Below the pieces are notes generated by a model, which was not told where the DNA came from, made no database searches, and was given only the letters and a program-made list of their open reading frames with translations. Source: Saccopteryx bilineata (Eukaryota; Chordata; Mammalia; Chiroptera; Emballonuridae). From it: a stretch of 64,000 nt of DNA. Position numbers and translations under genes: made by a program. Shown one piece after another: positions 35,265 to 46,650 of the stretch. The stretch is taken from NCBI RefSeq assembly GCF_036850765.1, contig NC_089496.1, positions 101,642,267-101,706,266 of the forward strand. The letters are read 5' to 3'. Every line of letters begins with the position of its first letter. Position 1 is the stretch's first letter.

Positions 35265-36072
35265 TTTATTTTGGGAGTTTTATTATGAAATATTGACCTA
35301 ACCACTATATAAGTTTAAGCCATATAGCATAATGATTTGATTTATATATCTTGTGAAAGAATTGCCACAACAGGTTTTTAATATCCACCATCTCATATAG
35401 ATCCAGTAAAGAGAAAAGAAAAAAGTTCTCCTTGTGATGAGAACACGTAAGTTCTGCTCTTTTAACTTGCCTATATGTCAGTGATGTTCAGCCTTTTTCA
35501 TCTCATGGCACATGTAAACTGATTTCTAAAACTCTGCAGCACACCAAAAAGTATATTAAACTTTTTGCCAATCTGACAAAAAAATAGATATAGTTTTGAT
35601 TCATTCACACTGTATAGCTATTGTGTTGACTATTGTTATTATTTTTTATTTGACAATCTAAAGGAAAGGAGGCCAGTCCCCCAACTGGAGACAGTCAGGT
35701 GTCACTGTTTTGAACAGTCTTGAGGCGCACCGGTTGCAAATTGCTTCTATAGAACATATAGCAGTGTTAACTGTAGTCATCATGTGGGACGTTACATCCC
35801 TAGGACTGACTTACCTTATAACTGGAAGTTTGGTTATCTTTGTTCAACCATACCTCTTATAAACCACGAATCTCATCTGGTTTTCTTAGTTTGGTTGGTC
35901 TTTTTAAGTCCCCCTCCCCTCTTTTTTAGATTCTACATATAAGTGAGGTCATATATTATTTGTCTTTTGCTGAGTTATTTTACTTAAGTTAATGCTTTCA
36001 AAGTACATTCATGCTGTCAAAAGTGGTAGGATTTCCTGTTTTGTTTTGTTTTTTATTGCTGAATAAGATTTC
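35265..36072 (-). mobile_element. L1 3' end, antisense, split by a hAT element
   Basis: Left part: TTATTATGAAATATTGACC, ATAGCATAATGATTTGATTTATATATC, CTTGTGATGAGAACACG. Right part after the insertion: GCAGTGTTAACTGTAGTCATCATG, CATCCCTAGGACTGACTTACC, TTAGATTCTACATATAAGTGAGGTC, TTTGCTGAGTTATTTTAC. A GT-rich microsatellite begins where the L1 ends. Confidence 0.8.
35479..35746 (+). mobile_element. Non-autonomous hAT-type element, family 2, inside L1
   Basis: Starts CAGTGATGTTCAGCCTTTTTC followed by TCATGGCACATG and GCAGCACACCAAA, with TTTATTTGACAATCTAAAGG and GAGGCGCACCGGTTGC at the right. A related copy is at 48653-48952. Flanks CTATATGT and CTATAGAA are possible decayed 8-bp TSDs (5 of 8 match). 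The host L1 resumes right after it. Element class is inferred from form and the paired copy. Confidence 0.7.
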
Positions 36073-36075
36073 TCC

Positions 36076-36228
36076 GTGTGTGCGTGTGTGTGTGCGTGCG
36101 TGTGTGTGTGCGTGTGCGCCTGTGTGCGTGTGTGTGCGTGCGCGTGTGTGTGTGCGCGCACATGTGTGTGTGTGCGCGCGCGCATGTGTGTGTGTGTGTG
36201 TGCACGTGTGTGTGTGTGTGTGTGTGTA
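36076..36228. repeat. Long (GT/GC)n alternating purine-pyrimidine repeat
   Basis: About 150 bp of strictly alternating purine-pyrimidine DNA with GCGCGC, TGCGCGCA and GTGTGT blocks. Cysteine/valine-rich frames across it are artefacts. Confidence 0.95.
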
Positions 36229-37321
36229 CAGTGGCTGAGTGGTGTGGACTAGAAAGTCACGGAGCTAGAACCTCCCTTGAGGTTAGTCCCAATGCCCTTT
36301 TCTTTCTCCAGCTTGTTCTGTTCCTTTGGAAAGAACAAACTGATTTTAGGAATTATTTATAGAAACATCTCCGATTCTCAATTTGTAATCTCATAGAATG
36401 AATCTTAAATTATAGCATTTTAGATAATAGTATATAGAAAAGTGGAACATATTTGGACTGGTATAAAGAGAATGATTACAGGGATAAAAATAACTCAAAG
36501 CAATAGTATTATTTGAAGCAAATTTAAGCTGAACATTGGGAGGTTAAGATTATAAGCTCCTTAGATTTTTCAAAGCAATATTCTTTTTTTTTATTTTAGA
36601 AAACAATCATTTCATATAAGATACTGATTACCAAAAAAAGTTAGTGTAGTCATTTGTTATTAATGTTTCCAACTTACCAAATTAGTTATATTGGCCATTT
36701 TTGTATTTATTAAATTATTTTTGATCCAATGTTCCTATCTCATTTGAGCACATAAAGAGGAAGAATGAGAAAGAAATTAAAAAATCCTTTCTGAATATTT
36801 ATACATGTTTCAAGTTTTGTGTTCTCATTAACTGAAGTGGTATTCTTTGTTCAGTGTCTGATGCTTTAACATTTCTTTCCTCCCTTCCCACCACACTTTG
36901 TTTAAGCGATGTAGCGCATTGACAAAACCCGCCACTTCTGACTTTACTCTTATTTTCCATCCAGTTAATATTTTATTTTACTGAATTTGAAAATAAAATG
37001 AATATGGTCTCCTTATTGACTAAGAGGCTGCCCAGAAGTGTGTGTTAATAGTTTCCTAGTGTTGAGAAAAGCATGATGATATTGAAGTGTTAATGGAACA
37101 TTCTCGCAGAGATGCCTAACAGGTATTTGGGATGATACACATGAAATTGGACAGCTGAGTGATATACCACCTTAAAGAAATAAAAGAACTCACCAACCTT
37201 ATGGTTGACTTAGATTTATTTATTTTTTTAATCTCTTCTACCTATATACACATTAAAGTAGACATAATGAATTTCTGTCCTCATAAATCTATGAGACCAA
37301 AATAAAAATATCTTTAAATTT
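36229..37321. other. No recognised feature
   Basis: AT-rich single-copy-looking DNA without gene support. Confidence 0.5.
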
Positions 37322-37340
37322 TTAAATAAAGTCAAAATCC

Positions 37341-37760
37341 GCCCTGGCCGGTTGGCTCAGCGGTAGAGCGTCGGCCTAGCGTGCGGAGGACCTGGGTTCG
37401 ATTCCCGGCCAGGGCACACAGGAGAAGCACCCATTTGCTTCTCCACCCCTCCGCCGTGCCTTCCTCTCTGTCTCTCTCTTCCCCTCCCGCAGCCAAGGCT
37501 CTATTGGAGCAAAGATGGCCCTGGCGCTGGGGATGGCTCTGTGGCCTCTGCCTCAGGCGCTAGAGTGGCTCTGGTCGCAACATGGCGATGCCCAGGATGG
37601 GCAGAGCATCGCCCCCTGGTGGGCAGAGCGTCACCTCATGGTGGGCGTGCCGGGTGGATCCCGGTCGGGTGCATGTGGGAGTCTGTCTGACTGTCTCTCC
37701 CTGTTTCCAGCTTCAGAAAAATGCAAAATAAATAAATAAATAAATAAATTAATTAATTAA
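37341..37760 (+). mobile_element. SINE-A, full length, young subfamily
   Basis: GCCCTGGCC start, intact A and B boxes (GGTTCGATTCC), CAACATGGCGATGCCCAGG middle and an (AAAT)n/(TTAA)n tail of about 35 bp. The exact 19-bp TSD TTAAATAAAGTCAAAATCC is at 37322-37340 and 37761-37779. Confidence 0.96.
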
Positions 37761-37849
37761 TTAAATAAAGTCAAAATCCTAAAATCCCACTGAAAATTTT
37801 GAAGACCTTCTGGACTCCTCATTGCCCTATCTCAATCTATCTATATCTT

Positions 37850-38100
37850 AGGATTTGAATATAAAGCTACTTCTTCCAAAACTTCTTTCATTTTCATCCT
37901 AAATATAATAAAAGGTCCTTCACCCTTAAATCTCAATGATAATCCCACATCGTTCTTTTATGGTACTTACATAATATTTTATAGGTGTTCTTATCACATA
38001 ATATTTTTATGTATATTACTACCCTATTCAATCGTGTTTTCCTTGAGGACAAGAATCATATCTTATTGTTGTATGCCATAATGCCTTAAACAGTACATTT
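37850..38100 (+). mobile_element. L2-like LINE relic
   Basis: CTTCTTCCAAAACTTCTTTC, CTTTTATGGTACTTACATAA, TTTTCCTTGAGGACAAGAATCATATCTTATTG and CATAATGCCTTAAACAG fit the degraded L2 3' end. Weak but ordered. Confidence 0.5.
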
Positions 38101-38295
38101 TTTCACACAGTGATTTATCCCTGATTATAAAAATAACACATGTTCCTTTTTAAAAATTTAGAAAATAGAACCATTTGAAAAGGAAATCTTAATCTCCCAT
38201 TGTTTCAAAGACAGCCACTACTAACATTTCAGAGTATATTTTTGTTCTTTTATTGTCACAAAAAATAACTTAATGACTTGTAAGGGTGTGTAAGG

Positions 38296-38353
<58 letters not shown>

Positions 38354-39387
38354 TGTTTTATTCATTCAACCAGTGCTCTTGGTGATCCTACTATATACCA
38401 GTTTTACAAGAACAATTAAGATCATGCTCTCTGCATGAATTAGTATGTTGCTATTTTTTGTTTTCATTATATACTATAACTATTTCCCCATATTACTAAA
38501 TATTCTTCAACATGTGTTTTATAACTATCTACATTTAGCGATGAATCTTAAATCCTCCATTTTAATGACTATGCAATTATGGAAGTACAACCTCCTTTTA
38601 TTTTTATATACATTTGTGTAGCTTAGTATCTTGCATATAAATATTTATTGAATAACTAACTTACTGAGTTGTATTGTAAGGCTCTGTGTCTAAGGATTTA
38701 TACATATGTTAGCCTTGTTTATATTACTCAACTAGTACTTTGAAGATCTGACTATATAGCGGTCATTGAGTAATGTCTAGAAAAACAGAATTAAATACAA
38801 TTTCTGCAACAAAGGAGTTTAGATCTTTTAGAGAAAAAGAAAAATGAGCCAGTAATGATGGTATTGTTAACAATGTGCCCAGCATAGATTTAATTCGCTG
38901 ATGAAAACTTACAATAGCAAGGTTTTCAATTTCCTTCCTAACTTGCATAAAACTAACTAAATTAAGCACTCAACACCAGGCAGTTAAAATTGAGACACTT
39001 AAACCTAAGGGATACATAACCCACAATAGGTAACATCATATTTCTCATGCCTTTCTTTGCCTCTCCTCCCAACTTAGACCTCAACTGTTGATTCTTGAGA
39101 TAGAAAACTTTTTGTGATAGAGCTTTATAGGTTTGTGAAATGAACTCTTTTGAACTTTTGTCAGATGTCTTATTCCATACTTCCACCTCCACATTCGAGC
39201 ATCTTGGGAATGTTAGAAGGAGAAACAGTTAGAGTAACATCCAAAGGTTTCTGGACTGCAGGAGGTAGTGTGACTCTGCTACTCCCTCATCAGCAGGTGA
39301 AGTCTCATTCTTCTCCCCTTAAAGGTGGACTGCCTTTAGCAATTCACTTATAACCATTAGACTGCAAAGAAATGATGTGTGTGCCTT
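38101..39387. other. Unique or very old DNA with a (TG)n(TA)n run
   Basis: A TG run then TA run sits at about 38299-38353. The words near 38100-38230 (AAAATAACACATGTTCC, CAAAGACAGCCACTACTAAC) suggest a very old interspersed repeat not identified here. No gene. Confidence 0.45.
38299..38353. repeat. (TG)n(TA)n microsatellite
   Basis: Uninterrupted TG units followed by TA units. Confidence 0.95.
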
Positions 39388-39389
39388 TC

Positions 39390-39778
39390 TTTTTTTTTTT
39401 AACTTTTATTGGATTTATAGGGGTGACATTGGTTAAGAAAATTATACAGGTTTCAAGTGTACAGTTCTATAATACATCATCTGTATATTGTTCGGTGTTC
39501 GCCACCAATGGTCAAGGCTCCTTCCATCACCATATATACACCCTTTACCCTCTTCTGCCCTCACCCCCTTTCCCTGTGCTAATCATCACACTGTTGTCTG
39601 TCTCTGTGAGATTTCTTTTTTGCTTAATCCCTTCACTTTTAGCACCCAGCCACAAATACAGTACCATATGATTTCACTTACATGTGGAATCCAATGAACA
39701 AAATAAGCAAACAGTATATAAACAGACTCATCGATGCAGAGAACGGACTGACAGGTGTCAGAGAGGGGCAGGATGTGT
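39390..39778 (-). mobile_element. Second L1 insertion with 5' inversion (twin priming)
   Basis: 39390-39648 is antisense L1 3'UTR: T run, ATTGGATTTATAGGGGTGACATTGG, AATTATACAGGTTTCAAG, AATACATCATCTGTATATTG. Near 39649 it flips to sense: CAGTACCATATGATTTCACTTACATGTGGAATCC, AACAAAATAAGCAAACAG, CAGACTCATCGATGCAGAG and AGAGAGGGGCAGG. The sense part ends at the L1 position where the reversed part begins (GGGTGCTAAAAGTGAAGGG in reverse). No sure TSD. Confidence 0.8.
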
Positions 39779-39964
39779 TCCCTCTCTAGGCTGCTTCAGG
39801 AAAAAAAAGCCTTGCAGCTTCTTCCTTGGTGTCCTGGTTCTTCAAATACTTGCCATCTGGTTGTTTCCTCCTAGGAGCTGCCATAGTGTAGCCAGTCCAG
39901 GCCATGTGAAGAGGTTACACGCAGGCATTCCAGCTGACACACCCAACTGGGCCCAGCCTCTAAC

Positions 39965-40156
39965 CAGGCTTCCCCAAACTATGGCCCGCGGGCCACATGC
40001 GGCCCCCTGAGGCCATTTATCCGGCCCCCCACCACACTTCCGGAAGGGGCACCTCTTTCATTGGTAGTCAGTGAGAGGAGCACTGTATGTGGCGGCCCTC
40101 CAATGGTCTGAGGGACAGTGAACTGGTCCCCTGTGTAAAAAGTTTGGGGACCCCTG
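39965..40156 (-). mobile_element. hAT family 1, short deleted form
   Basis: Ends CAGGCTTCCCCAAACT..AGTTTGGGGACCCCTG. The interior has GAGGAGCACTGTATGTGGCGGCCC, the reverse of the junction seen at 25116, so it is the same deletion derivative. No matching 8-bp TSD found, so one flank may have changed. Confidence 0.88.
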
Positions 40157-40519
40157 CAGCCATCCCAACTCAGATCAGATGTGTGAGTAAAGGACTGCAG
40201 GTACAAAAAAAAAAGAAAGAAAAATAGAAGAAAGCAAAGAAATATTTGCTGATCAGAATGATGCATTGTGACAAAGACAGTAATACTCACCAAATATTCT
40301 ACGTGTTCTCCCGAATTTCTTAGCCCCCTTACAGTTATTTAGGGCCAGTGATTAATCCTGCAGAATGGACTATGAGCAGCAGTGATAAATGTCACTTCCG
40401 GACCATAGCAGAAACAATCAGGTATGAATAAAAGGTGGCACACCAGTTGATATTTAGATAACCTAGATCCTTAAGTCACTGTGAGAGTAAAAAACTGTGA
40501 CTGTCCTTGAGTAATACAC
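40157..40519. other. No recognised feature
   Basis: Starts with an A-rich run near 40206; otherwise unique-looking. Confidence 0.5.
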
Positions 40520-40640
40520 TCATTCATTGTTCCATTTCACTTAATCACTCACTCATTACACTTATGGAGCTCCTGCCATGTGCCAGCTAAGTGCTGGAAA
40601 TACCGAGATGGGTAAGACATAGTCCCACTTCTCAAGGAGC
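40520..40640 (-). mobile_element. L2 LINE relic (antisense)
   Basis: GAGCTCCTGCCATGTGCCAGCTAAGTGCTGGAAATAC, GATGGGTAAGACATAGTCCC and TCTCAAGGAGCTCAGAGACC form the typical antisense L2 3' signature. Confidence 0.8.
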
Positions 40641-41979
40641 TCAGAGACCCGTGGTGAACATTTTCCTTGTTTCCTTGACACTTGTAGACTTTCTCCAAAA
40701 GAGATCTTCGGAACTGTAAATTGTTCAGCCTAGAATGCAAGGCCTTTCAAATATGATCTTAACTCGTCATGCTGTTTTTATTCTGAAACACATTCTGACC
40801 ACACCAGAAATCTCATTTTCCTAAAAAAGGGGGAGGGGAGACTATATTTCTAGACTGCTGTGATTTTTGCATATGCTGTTAACTGTTTGAAATAACCTAA
40901 ATTATCTCTGTTCATCAAAATTCAATTCCCTCTTTATAAGCCAATTTAAACAGAACTGCTCCATGAAATATTTCTTCACCATCTCGCTGAATAGAATATG
41001 TTTTTCTGCTCAAACCTCAATGACAATATGTGTCCATTTCTTTGTACTCCCTCCTGTAAGTCCTCAGGGACTGTAAGTTCCCTGAGAACAAGGGCTCCTT
41101 AGCATATTTTTTTGTGTCCTGCGTACGCCCCAGAATGGAAAATCACACACCGGAGCACTCGACAAATACGGCATTTATTCAGTTGAACCTCGTTGAACAC
41201 GGCCCCTTGAACTGCGTCCGCATCATTCTGTTCATGACCACATCATGGATTTCAGAAGTATATACAGGGGAAGTTTGATATAATCTATAAAAATAAGCTT
41301 CCAGTTACTGGTCCTCGACATGATTCTTATAAAATGAAAGGAAAGCTACTGTATCAAAACCATTACGCAAACGAGGAGGGGAGAAGAAAGCCTGAAACAT
41401 GAACATATGCTCTCATGTAAACACAAGAAGCCCATAAAATATAATATCCATGAATCTACAATTGCTCTATAAAGTTAATCATTTATTTAATGATTTGTCT
41501 GAATGAATGCTTTTAAATCAACAAATCTCAGCTCTAGGTACAGATATTTTTTTTTTACACTCAAGAGGAAAGTGCACTTAGTTCCATTGATGATCCACTC
41601 GGACTTCAAAATGGAATAAAAGATGGAAATTAAAATATTAACCTTCATTGTGAACCAGAAGCAACCCACTGCTCATTAGTTTCTGATTGAGCATCTGATT
41701 TTTCTGTTCCGGCCTTATTATTTATTTGCTTGAGCCACGCAGCCTCTTTGGCAACCTCAGTCTTGCCCTGTGTTCTTGTGCCCCTGCAAATACTAATCAC
41801 GAAGGTCCTTTTAACAGCTGTTTCTCTAAACATACTGACTTTTGAGGTTTGTTGTTCATTTTATTCACCGCAGCTATTTTTACTATAGCAAATGAGAATG
41901 GGAAAGTGCAAGAGGGCCAAGGACGTCTACTCTAATACTTCCTGTGGTTGTACACCTGGCTACCTGAAAATAATACTGG
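40641..41979. other. Unique DNA with a possible L2 fragment at 40917-41110
   Basis: GACTGTAAGTTCCCTGAGAACAAGGGCTCC (41070-41100) is L2-like in sense orientation. The rest, including frames at 41487-41833, has no recognisable similarity or repeat. Confidence 0.45.
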
Positions 41980-42210
41980 AATAGCGCAGTGTTTATTTAG
42001 TGCTCACCATGTGCCAACAGTCCCTAAGTACTTTATATGTATTCGTCAACTTAGTTCTCAACAAAGCCTCCTGAGACAGGTTCTGGTATCCCCATCTTAC
42101 AGATGAGGAAAATCTGGCACAGAAACGATATAACTTGCCTAAGGTCAAAAAGCTAGTTAACTAATAAGCCACGAGTCAGGATCCCAGTCCCCCAGGCTGT
42201 CTCCTGCAGC
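41980..42210 (-). mobile_element. MIR SINE relic (antisense), well preserved
   Basis: GTTTATTTAGTGCTCACCATGTGCCA, CCCCATCTTACAGATGAGGAAA, ATAACTTGCCTAAGGTCAAAAAGCTAG, CCACGAGTCAGGATCCC: nearly complete antisense MIR. Confidence 0.9.
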
Positions 42211-43409
42211 CCCGGCAGTGTGGCAGCAAGGCAGGGCATTCTTAAACCCGAGCAGTTGTTCCTAAACGACTTGGGGTAAAATCTGACACATCAGTCTTTT
42301 CTGGAAAGAAAAATCATTTCAGCGATTATTAACCAATAACAAAAATTTAGCAGTGCATTTCATTACAGTTTCCCAAGGGTGATTTTTAACGGAGATGGAA
42401 TTTACTCCAGCATGTGGAACCGCCCACAGTGACAATAAGCAAAGGTTGTTGTGATGTGTCATGGCTACCAAACGAAGGAAAGCAAGTTTTCTAAGTAATC
42501 ATGGCCGGGACAAAAAAAAAATCTTTTTTAAATATTATACATTTTTGTTAAGGATAGAACACAAGTTGACCTATTAAAAAAGATAGTAAAAAATATTTCT
42601 GAAATATGTATTTATTGAACAATAGCTTGGCTTGACATTTTATGCAAAATTTCAGTAGAATTATTCAGTTAAATAAATAATTCTACTTCTCCAATTTCAC
42701 TTTGCAGATGAAAAAAGAATGGCATGTTAATCATATGTGTGACCTGGAGGGGGAGACAGGTCTTTATCTTTCTCTCTGCATAGATTTATACCTACCTAGG
42801 GTTTAATAAACGTGAGAATGAGAACACAACCCTGAGGTTCTATCATATAATGGACCAGTATGTATCATGTCAAATATATTTTTAAAAAGAAAGGTTTCAG
42901 GATGTGTCAGTGTAGTTCATCAATTGTAACAAATGTTCCACTCTGATGAGTGATACCGGAGGAGGCCATGCGTGTTTGGGGTCAGAGAATACATGGGAAG
43001 TTCTGGTTCCATCCTCTCAACTCTTCCGTGAACCTAAAACTAAAAACTAACATCTTAAAAAAAAAAAAAAGGAAAGGTGAAGAAAAGGCAAACGTAAGTC
43101 AAGGGGAAAAGGAGCAGGTAGAGAAGGGGGAAGATTCAGATGAAGGATAGCAGGGGAGAAGGATGGGAAAAGACGAAGGGTAGATGAGCTGACTGGGATG
43201 TCAAATAAGCTAAAGCATCTGCTAAGTGGGGGTACCCACATGGAACGTCATGTCTGATATGTGTAAATACTGAACTCACTTCTGGGGATTGAGGGGTTTT
43301 TCCTACTATACCTAGGGTAGTCTCAGTTAAGAACGTAGTAACAAAAGGCAAAGGAACTCTTACAGTTCATCTTGCATACCTCTTCTGCATAACTTAGATA
43401 TTGGACAGA
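42211..43409. other. No recognised feature
   Basis: Unique-looking; an A run at about 43057-43070 followed by purine-rich sequence to 43180. No gene support. Confidence 0.5.
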
Positions 43410-43620
43410 TTGAGTAACTATAGTAATAATCCTGTGCATCGAAGTGCCATGCTGAGGATTTTTTTCATGCATTATCTCTGTCTTATAGTAATCCTGGGGG
43501 GTAGGAAATTGATGGCGATCAGATTCAGCAGCTGGCCCACGGTCCCACACCAAGTAGTAGGATTGGTATTCAACCCAAGCAGTCCGACTCCAGAGGTCGC
43601 ATGCTTCTTTACTACGTTAT
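43410..43620 (-). mobile_element. MIR SINE relic (antisense)
   Basis: GCATTATCTCTGTCTTATAGTAATCCTGGGG, ACCAAGTAGTAGGATTGGTATTCAACCC and CAGTCCGACTCCAGAGGTCGCATGC match MIR in order. Confidence 0.8.
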
Positions 43621-44149
43621 GCTAATTACCTTTATATGATAAAGGATGTATTTGTATTGGATCACTGCCACAGCTCACATGGTGAGAGTTTGAGTCGGTG
43701 GACTCCCAGGCAATAGTTACCATGTCATCGGCAGCTAAGGGGAATTTTTCAGACAGCATAGATCTTTTATTACGCTTTCTTCCTACCTCACCCATCCCCA
43801 TAGAGTGAATGTTTATATCCTTTAAAAAGTACTTTCGTGTTACTTTAGAACACCTTCTCACCCACCACCTCCTTTGAGAAATTCTGCTCTAGGAACAATT
43901 TTGTGCTATTTAAAGGGACAGGTGACATGTCAAAGAAAGGTAGGTATTTCTGGCCTCAGGAAAGCTTACCATAAATGAGTCCTGGAACATAATGCTTACA
44001 AGCGAAGGATTCATGATCCAACAAGGGGAAGCTTTGCGTGCAGCCTTCTAGTGTTGTAATAATATCTTTAGGCTAAGATTCTAACACTGGTTCTTACTGC
44101 AGCTCTGAGAATAAAAGTCTCTTGGGTTTCTGCTCTCTCTGATAGCTAG
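43621..44149. other. No recognised feature
   Basis: Unique-looking DNA; no frame with similarity. Confidence 0.5.
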
Positions 44150-44390
44150 ATGGGTAAGTTTAATATGGGACTTATGTTCAAACTCCACAACTTAGTCGCT
44201 GTGTGGACTTTGGCCAGTTACTTTATGATTCAGCATCTTTCTTTCCTAATCTGTTCAATAGGGACATGCAGAAATTTTCTATTTCTGTTGAATGATAATA
44301 TGCACTTCATATATTGTTGAGAGAATCAAACGGGTGACTACTTATAAACTACTTAGAAATACGACTATAATAGATTACATTATACAGTAA
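44150..44390 (+). mobile_element. MIR SINE relic
   Basis: GACTTATGTTCAAACTCCAC, TTAGTCGCTGTGTGGACTTTGGCCAGTTAC, TCTTTCTTTCCTAATCTGTTCAATAGGGAC and AGAGAATCAAACGGG in MIR order. Confidence 0.75.
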
Positions 44391-44639
44391 GGAATATATT
44401 ATATATAATAATAGATATGGTGGTGAAGATTATTATTATGTGAGAGGAGCTAGTTGACTCACCACCTTTATGTTTTCACGCCTCCACCAGTGGAAATCCG
44501 TCCCCTGACAACAAAGCAGTTAGCAGCTGGTAACTCCAAGCTGCTTTAGACGTCTTAAATCGCTCTGTTTCTTAAAGAATCTGTAGAACAGGAACTGCAT
44601 TGTTCTTTAACTATCACTACAGGGGCACTGTTAGGAAAG
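44391..44639. other. No recognised feature
   Basis: Short AT-rich gap between MIR copies. Confidence 0.5.
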
Positions 44640-44830
44640 AGATTAAAAGCCCAGCATCTGGAATGAGATGACTCAAATGTGAATCCTGACTCTGCCTATT
44701 CCTGGCTGTGTAACATTTCACGAGTTATTTGTCCTCTCAGGAGATATAATTTCCTCTTCTGTAAAAGAAGGATTAGGAGACAATCTAGTCCTTTTCTCAT
44801 GGTATTATTAGGTACATATTAACATTATTC
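44640..44830 (+). mobile_element. MIR SINE relic
   Basis: AAAGCCCAGCATCTGGAATG, GTGAATCCTGACTCTGCC, CTGGCTGTGTAACATTTCACG, TTTCCTCTTCTGTAAAAGAAGG and TATTATTAGGTACATATTAAC follow MIR. Confidence 0.8.
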
Positions 44831-45099
44831 AGTGTTTGTAAATAATTGGGTGAAATTTTAAACACACTTTATCAACATATAGTATCTCATATGAAAACAT
44901 TTTTTTTCTGTTACTGGACTCTGAGCCAGAAGATAAAGCAAAAGAAAGATGCTGTCTCTTATATAATTATTACTTATGATGAAGAAGCTTGTCCTAGTGT
45001 TGAATGTGTTGTACTTAATGTCTCTGAGACTATTTTGTTACATATAAAGAAGTTATACTTTCTACCCTCTGTACCTATGGGGTTTTTATGATGATCCCC

Positions 45100-45565
45100 T
45101 GATATAATGAATATGAATGGGCTTTCAGTATTGAAAAGTGTGGACAAGTCCTGCAGGGGGTAAGGACGACAGAGACGCAAAGACCCGACTCCGGGGACCA
45201 GGTTCAGTGACGCCCACTTTATTCAGGAAGTAAGCTAGCTTATATACACAGGTTCAGCCAATAGGATGTTACAGCGTGTCCTTCATAGCCAATGGCTGAA
45301 AAGATCGGGAGCTGCGTGGTTGTCGCTAAGTCACTTCCTTATAGCAGGTGAGCTCCCTTCCTGGGTATGCCCACGAGGCTTCTGGGAGCTGGAGTATTCT
45401 CACAGCATTGCATCAGCCACAGCTGCTAGGAATGCGCTCTGCGCTCTACCCACAGAAAAGAACTGTACAGGGAAGCAAGGTGTGGAGAACAGGGTTACCA
45501 TTTGTTTGCATGCCTAATAGTCACATATCTCTTGATTTCTTTACTCGTTTAATAATCTCATGACA
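45100..45565 (-). mobile_element. Solo LTR of an endogenous retrovirus, class II-like
   Basis: In antisense orientation the segment starts TGTCATGAGATTATTAAACG and ends in CA. It carries a TATA box (TATATAAGC, 45236-45246 in reverse), a polyadenylation signal AATAAA (reverse of 45218-45223) only about 20 bp downstream, and two ATTGG (CCAAT in reverse) boxes near 45259 and 45290. The short TATA-to-AATAAA distance fits betaretrovirus-like LTRs with a very short R. No gag, pol or env follows on either side, so it is a solo LTR. Flanks TCCCC/ACCCC are a possible 5-bp TSD; an alternative inner boundary is near 45141. Confidence 0.72.
45218..45297 (-). promoter_or_regulatory. LTR promoter and poly(A) signal region
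   Basis: Reading the minus strand: two ATTGG motifs, then TATATAAGC, then AATAAAGTGGGCG. These are the usual U3/R landmarks of a retroviral LTR. Whether the LTR is still active cannot be judged from sequence. Confidence 0.6.
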
Positions 45566-45570
45566 ACCCC

Positions 45571-46514
45571 ACTAACTATTTGCCAATAAAAATACTTGAT
45601 AAAGATGATGTAATAAGTTGTAGCGCTGGGAAGTCAACCCAGATTTTCCTCCCAAAAACCCAGACAGTGCAAACCATTGTGATCATAGAGAATTGTAGAA
45701 CTTAGTAACCTAATTCCTAGGTTGAAATTTGCATAAACATCAGTGTGCTGAAAATATTTACTATACATTTCATCATCATTGATAAACATAGAAATATAGA
45801 AATAGCATATCAATAAATCTTACCCAGGAAAATTTTACTGATCATTGTGTCTTAGTCCAGTTAGATTCTGATAGTAATCTAGATTTTTGATGCACACAGT
45901 TTTGTCTAATAATGTGTGAAAGCTCTTTTAGAAATAATATTCATATATTGTTCATGATAATTATTTTCATGTTTAGATTTTTTTTTTTAGAAACCTGGTG
46001 ATTTCTGTGAAGCAAATTGTTTCTTATATAAAGGTTTTACACTTCCTGTTACTTGGTGATTCATTGTTTTCTTAGTATATTTTATAAAATATTTATATGT
46101 TAATAAGGTATTTCTAAGAAAATAATTACTCATGGGTCCTTCAAAACAACTGCATTTTTAGAATATGTTACAATTTGAATATGAAACATAGCAGGAATCA
46201 TTTTTCTGTTTTTTCTAATGGCCCATAGTGAGGATTTTGTGTTGTCTGTGTGTGTGTATAATATATTGCAAGTAAATGTATTTAAACTTTTATAGCTTTT
46301 ATTTTCCTCCAAGCTATTTTATATTTCTCAGATTATTTTTTATTCTTATAGGCCCGGTTATTTATGTGAAAAAATAATATTAATAGGTCTTCATTCAAAT
46401 AGAGTTAAGTATTGTTCACAATTAATTATAATTATCTTAAATTATCAGCTTCTGAGGACAACTTCTTTGAGAAAAATTTTACTATGCACTTATTAATGAC
46501 CTTGCATTAATTAT
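45571..46514. other. No recognised feature
   Basis: AT-rich DNA; a short GT run near 46249-46258. Confidence 0.5.
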
Positions 46515-46650
46515 CCAACCTTCCTGTATCTTTTTTTCCTCATCTATAAAGACTAGAATGACGGTATGTTCGTTACAGAATGGTTGGGTCAGTTAACTAA
46601 GATACCATGGTACAGGGGCTGGCATTTAATAGTATATAAAAGATGTTAAT
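46515..46650 (+). mobile_element. MIR SINE relic
   Basis: TTTTTCCTCATCTATAAAGAC, GAATGACGGTATG, GGTCAGTTAACTAAGATACC and GGGGCTGGCATTTAATAG match the MIR 3' half. Confidence 0.7.

Noticed and set aside
36011..36362. Cysteine-rich protein
   Set aside because: The Cys/Val pattern is the translation of a GT/GC microsatellite.
39965..40156. 8-bp TSD around this hAT copy
   Set aside because: Left flank CCTCTAAC and right flank CAGCCATC do not match, so no TSD is claimed.
45100..45565. Complete provirus
   Set aside because: Only LTR sequence is present; neither side has primer-binding site, gag, pol or env sequence.
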